Source: Neisseriaceae bacterium TC5R-5 (GTDB lineage: Bacteria > Pseudomonadota > Gammaproteobacteria > Burkholderiales > Chromobacteriaceae). Taken from it: 64,000 nt of DNA. Shown here piece by piece: positions 62,378 to 64,000 of the stretch. The stretch lies in contig JACCFC020000014.1 of assembly GCA_020830965.2 (NCBI GenBank), positions 1-64,000 on the forward strand, in the 5' to 3' direction. The notes beneath the pieces were generated by a model. That model ran no database searches. It was not told the DNA's origin and saw only the letters and a list, made by a program, of their open reading frames with translations. The number at the start of each line of letters is the position of its first letter. The first letter of the stretch is position 1. A program made the translations under genes and the position numbers.

Positions 62378-62600
62378 TGACAACAATACGCAGTGGTACT
62401 GGAAAATGCAGGATGGCGGTGAATTCGAGTCTGCTCGCGACAGTGGCCAGCTACGTATTAGCACCACCAGCAGCATCCATCCCCACACGCCCTTGGTGAA
62501 AATCAGCGGCGATGTCGAAATCAATTCATCCGTCGTCTCACCGCGGTTCTTTTATTGGAACGCTATTGTGAACGGTTCCACGACCTATCCGTGTCTGTGA
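62378..62600 (+). pseudogene. Protein-like fragment, probable gene remnant
   Basis: An open frame reads NNTQWYWKMQDGGEFESARD, then SGQLRISTTSSIHPHTPLVK and ISGDVEINSSVVSPRFFYWN to a stop at 62598-62600. The alternation of Ser/Thr and hydrophobic residues looks like an extracellular beta-rich domain. It has no start codon with a ribosome binding site and no recognised family. The whole 62261-63090 region seems decayed; a minus-strand ORF at 62717-62929 is even less convincing. Confidence 0.25.
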
Positions 62601-62614
62601 GACGTTGTTGCATA

Positions 62615-62718
62615 AGAGCGGCTAACCAAGCCCCTGAGCCAAGGCGCGCCGACGCAGACAGTACCAGTGGTACGGCAAGGAGGCACAACGCTGGATCAGG
62701 GGCTTGGTTAGCCGCTCT
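62615..62718. repeat. Dispersed inverted-repeat element with perfect 23-bp ends (best copy)
   Basis: AGAGCGGCTAACCAAGCCCC plus TGA (62615-62637) is exactly repeated in reverse complement at 62696-62718. The interior holds CAAGGCGCGCCGACGCAGAC and the dyad GTACCAGTGGTAC (62661-62673). Flanking TAA-like bases may be a target duplication. Too short to code for protein. Two diverged copies occur at 45091-45199 and 52911-53028. Confidence 0.85.
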
Positions 62719-62720
62719 AA

Positions 62721-63090
62721 GCCCTTAGAAGTTGGCTTGACAGGGTCGATAGACTGGCATCACGCCGTCCGGAACGGTCAGTGGCAGAAGTGCATGTATG
62801 CTGTGCCATTCTGAATAGGTTCAACTGGCTGGGCATGCTGGTGACGGTGGCTCGCACCTGAAATCCGTCCCGGCTTGGGGTAGCTTTGCCCTTCTCGGGA
62901 GTGATGCAACAACGCCCATCTGGTATCAACCCCCTTTTGACGGTCGGTGTGTAAAATTCTTAAAAGCGCGATGTACAAGGCCAATATTTTTATATTTTTT
63001 GTGCACCCATACCAGGAAAACAAGGCAAAATATAGAAAAACTAGGCAAAGCCTTTTTGTTTGTGCACTCTTCAAAATCCCATAAAATCAA
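62721..63090. other. Gap before dusA
   Basis: About 370 bases. The first part resembles decayed coding sequence on the minus strand. The last 100 bases are AT-rich, include AAAAACTAGGCAAAGCCTTTTT (a small stem) and probably carry the dusA promoter. No confident gene. Confidence 0.4.
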
Positions 63091-64000
63091 ATGATTACTA
63101 AAAAACTCCCCCCTAGAACATTGTCCGTTGCACCGATGTTAGATTGGACTGATCGACACTTTCGTTACTTTGCGCGTCTGTTGACGCGTCATACCTGGCT
63201 GTATACCGAAATGGTGACTACCGGTGCGTTGTTGTATGGGGACGTGGCGCGACATTTGCGTTTTGATGAGACTGAACACCCATTGGCTTTGCAATTGGGT
63301 GGCTGTGAGCCGACTGAGTTGGCGCGTTGTGCCAAGCTGGCTGAGGAGTGGGGCTATGATGAGGTTAATTTGAATGTGGGTTGCCCGTCTGAACGGGTGC
63401 AGAAAGGGGCGTTTGGTGCTTGTCTGATGGCGGAGCCGCAGTTGGTGGCCGATTGCGTCAAGGCGATGCGCGATGCGGTGAGTATTGATATTACCGTCAA
63501 GCATCGTATCGGTATTAATCAGATTGAGCATTATGGCTATTTGGCCGACTTTGTCGATATTGTGGCCGCGGCAGGTTGTAAAACCTTTATTGTGCATGCG
63601 CGTAATGCGGTGCTGAAGGGCTTGAGCCCTAAGGAAAACCGTGAGGTACCGCCGCTTAAATACGATTATGTGTATCGTTTGAAACAAGAGCGCCCGGATT
63701 TGGAGATTTTATTGAATGGGGGGGTGAAGAGCGATAGCGAAATCAGTGCTCACCTGCAGCAGGTAGATGGTGTGATGCTCGGGCGCGAGGCTTACCATAA
63801 CCCCTGGCTGATGGCGACTTGGGATCAGCAGTATTATGGCACCGACCCGATAGCCTTAAGCCGCGAGCAGGCAGTGGCGGCGATGTTGCCTTATATCGAT
63901 GCCCGTTTGGCAGAGGGTCATAAACTGCGTAATATTGCTCGTCATATTTTGGGTTTGTATCAGGGGGTTCCCGGCGCTCGCCAGTGGCGGCGTATCCTAT
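63091..64000 (+). CDS. dusA: tRNA-dihydrouridine synthase A (3' end beyond the window)
   Basis: 303 codons are visible, about nine tenths of the gene. Flavin-dependent reduction of uridine-20/20a in the tRNA D-loop. TIM-barrel marks: LSVAPMLDWTDRHFRYFARL, QLGGCEPTELA, VNLNVGCPSERVQKGAFGAC (catalytic Cys in the last C), TVKHRIGIN, FIVHARNAVLKGLSPKENRE, ILLNGGV and VDGVMLGREAYHNPWL. The KGLSPKENRE segment points to DusA rather than DusB or DusC. The ATG at 63091 is favoured by the N-terminal fit; no strong ribosome binding site. Confidence 0.95.
   Translation, partial: MITKKLPPRTLSVAPMLDWTDRHFRYFARLLTRHTWLYTEMVTTGALLYGDVARHLRFDETEHPLALQLGGCEPTELARCAKLAEEWGYDEVNLNVGCPSERVQKGAFGACLMAEPQLVADCVKAMRDAVSIDITVKHRIGINQIEHYGYLADFVDIVAAAGCKTFIVHARNAVLKGLSPKENREVPPLKYDYVYRLKQERPDLEILLNGGVKSDSEISAHLQQVDGVMLGREAYHNPWLMATWDQQYYGTDPIALSREQAVAAMLPYIDARLAEGHKLRNIARHILGLYQGVPGARQWRRIL

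Noticed and set aside
1-64000. CRISPR array, rRNA operon or integrase
   Set aside because: No regularly spaced direct repeats, no rRNA signature and no integrase motifs were found on either strand by eye.

Overview
The window looks like a chromosomal segment from a betaproteobacterium of the order Neisseriales (Chromobacteriaceae/Chitinibacteraceae-like). This rests on the pilMNOPQ-aroK-aroB order divergent from a PBP1A gene, an H-NS of the short beta-proteobacterial type, a DctPQM TRAP system with a DctS-like kinase, and a moderate G+C with AT-rich pockets. It is an assignment from gene content, not from a marker phylogeny.

Layout. 1-235: end of an IS5/IS1031-like insertion sequence abutting the 3' end of a gene it seems to have cut. 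452-3076: secreted tannase/feruloyl-esterase-like lipoprotein. 3645-11531: C4-dicarboxylate block with malic enzyme maeB, TRAP transporter dctPQM, and a divergent DctS-like sensor kinase without its usual response regulator. 11661-20139: tightly overlapping LPS core/O-antigen operon (waaQ, GT4, GT9, waaL, an unassigned glycosyltransferase, GT9, msbA). 20190-27344: a FimV-like small protein, aroB, aroK and the type IV pilus alignment/secretin operon pilMNOPQ. 27462-29825: mrcA. 29859-31268: selA without selB. 31849-34793: mgtA preceded by a previously unlisted short leader ORF with an acidic and proline-rich start. 35295-37445: divergent BvgA/RocA-like regulator and RocR-like REC-EAL protein. 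37509-40154: clpB with a sigma-32-like promoter. 40206-42442: UhpC-like organophosphate transporter next to an inositol-monophosphatase-family enzyme. 42631-48467: trans-4-hydroxy-L-proline catabolic cluster with a divergent GntR regulator.

48476-50019 is the most unusual accessory patch. Two overlapping small genes of unknown function are preceded by a structured leader whose repeated, complementary segments match the logic of the phage P1/P7 C4 antisense RNA. Next to it lie an antitoxin-like gene and a decayed RelE-type toxin. 50073-52654: EamA transporter, periplasmic protein and orphan Rieske oxygenase. 53237-56552: ackA-pta. 56604-62260: BI-1 family protein, tRNA-Leu(UAG), H-NS, YbbAP-type ABC system and tesA. 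62261-63090: decayed stretch with a palindromic repeat. 63091-end: dusA, cut by the window edge.

How the genes work together: DctPQM would import C4-dicarboxylates that MaeB turns into pyruvate, with Pta-AckA handling acetyl-CoA overflow. Hydroxyproline catabolism ends in 2-oxoglutarate and feeds the same central pool. Three diverged copies of a ~108-bp inverted-repeat element sit in intergenic gaps at about 45.1, 53.0 and 62.7 kb.
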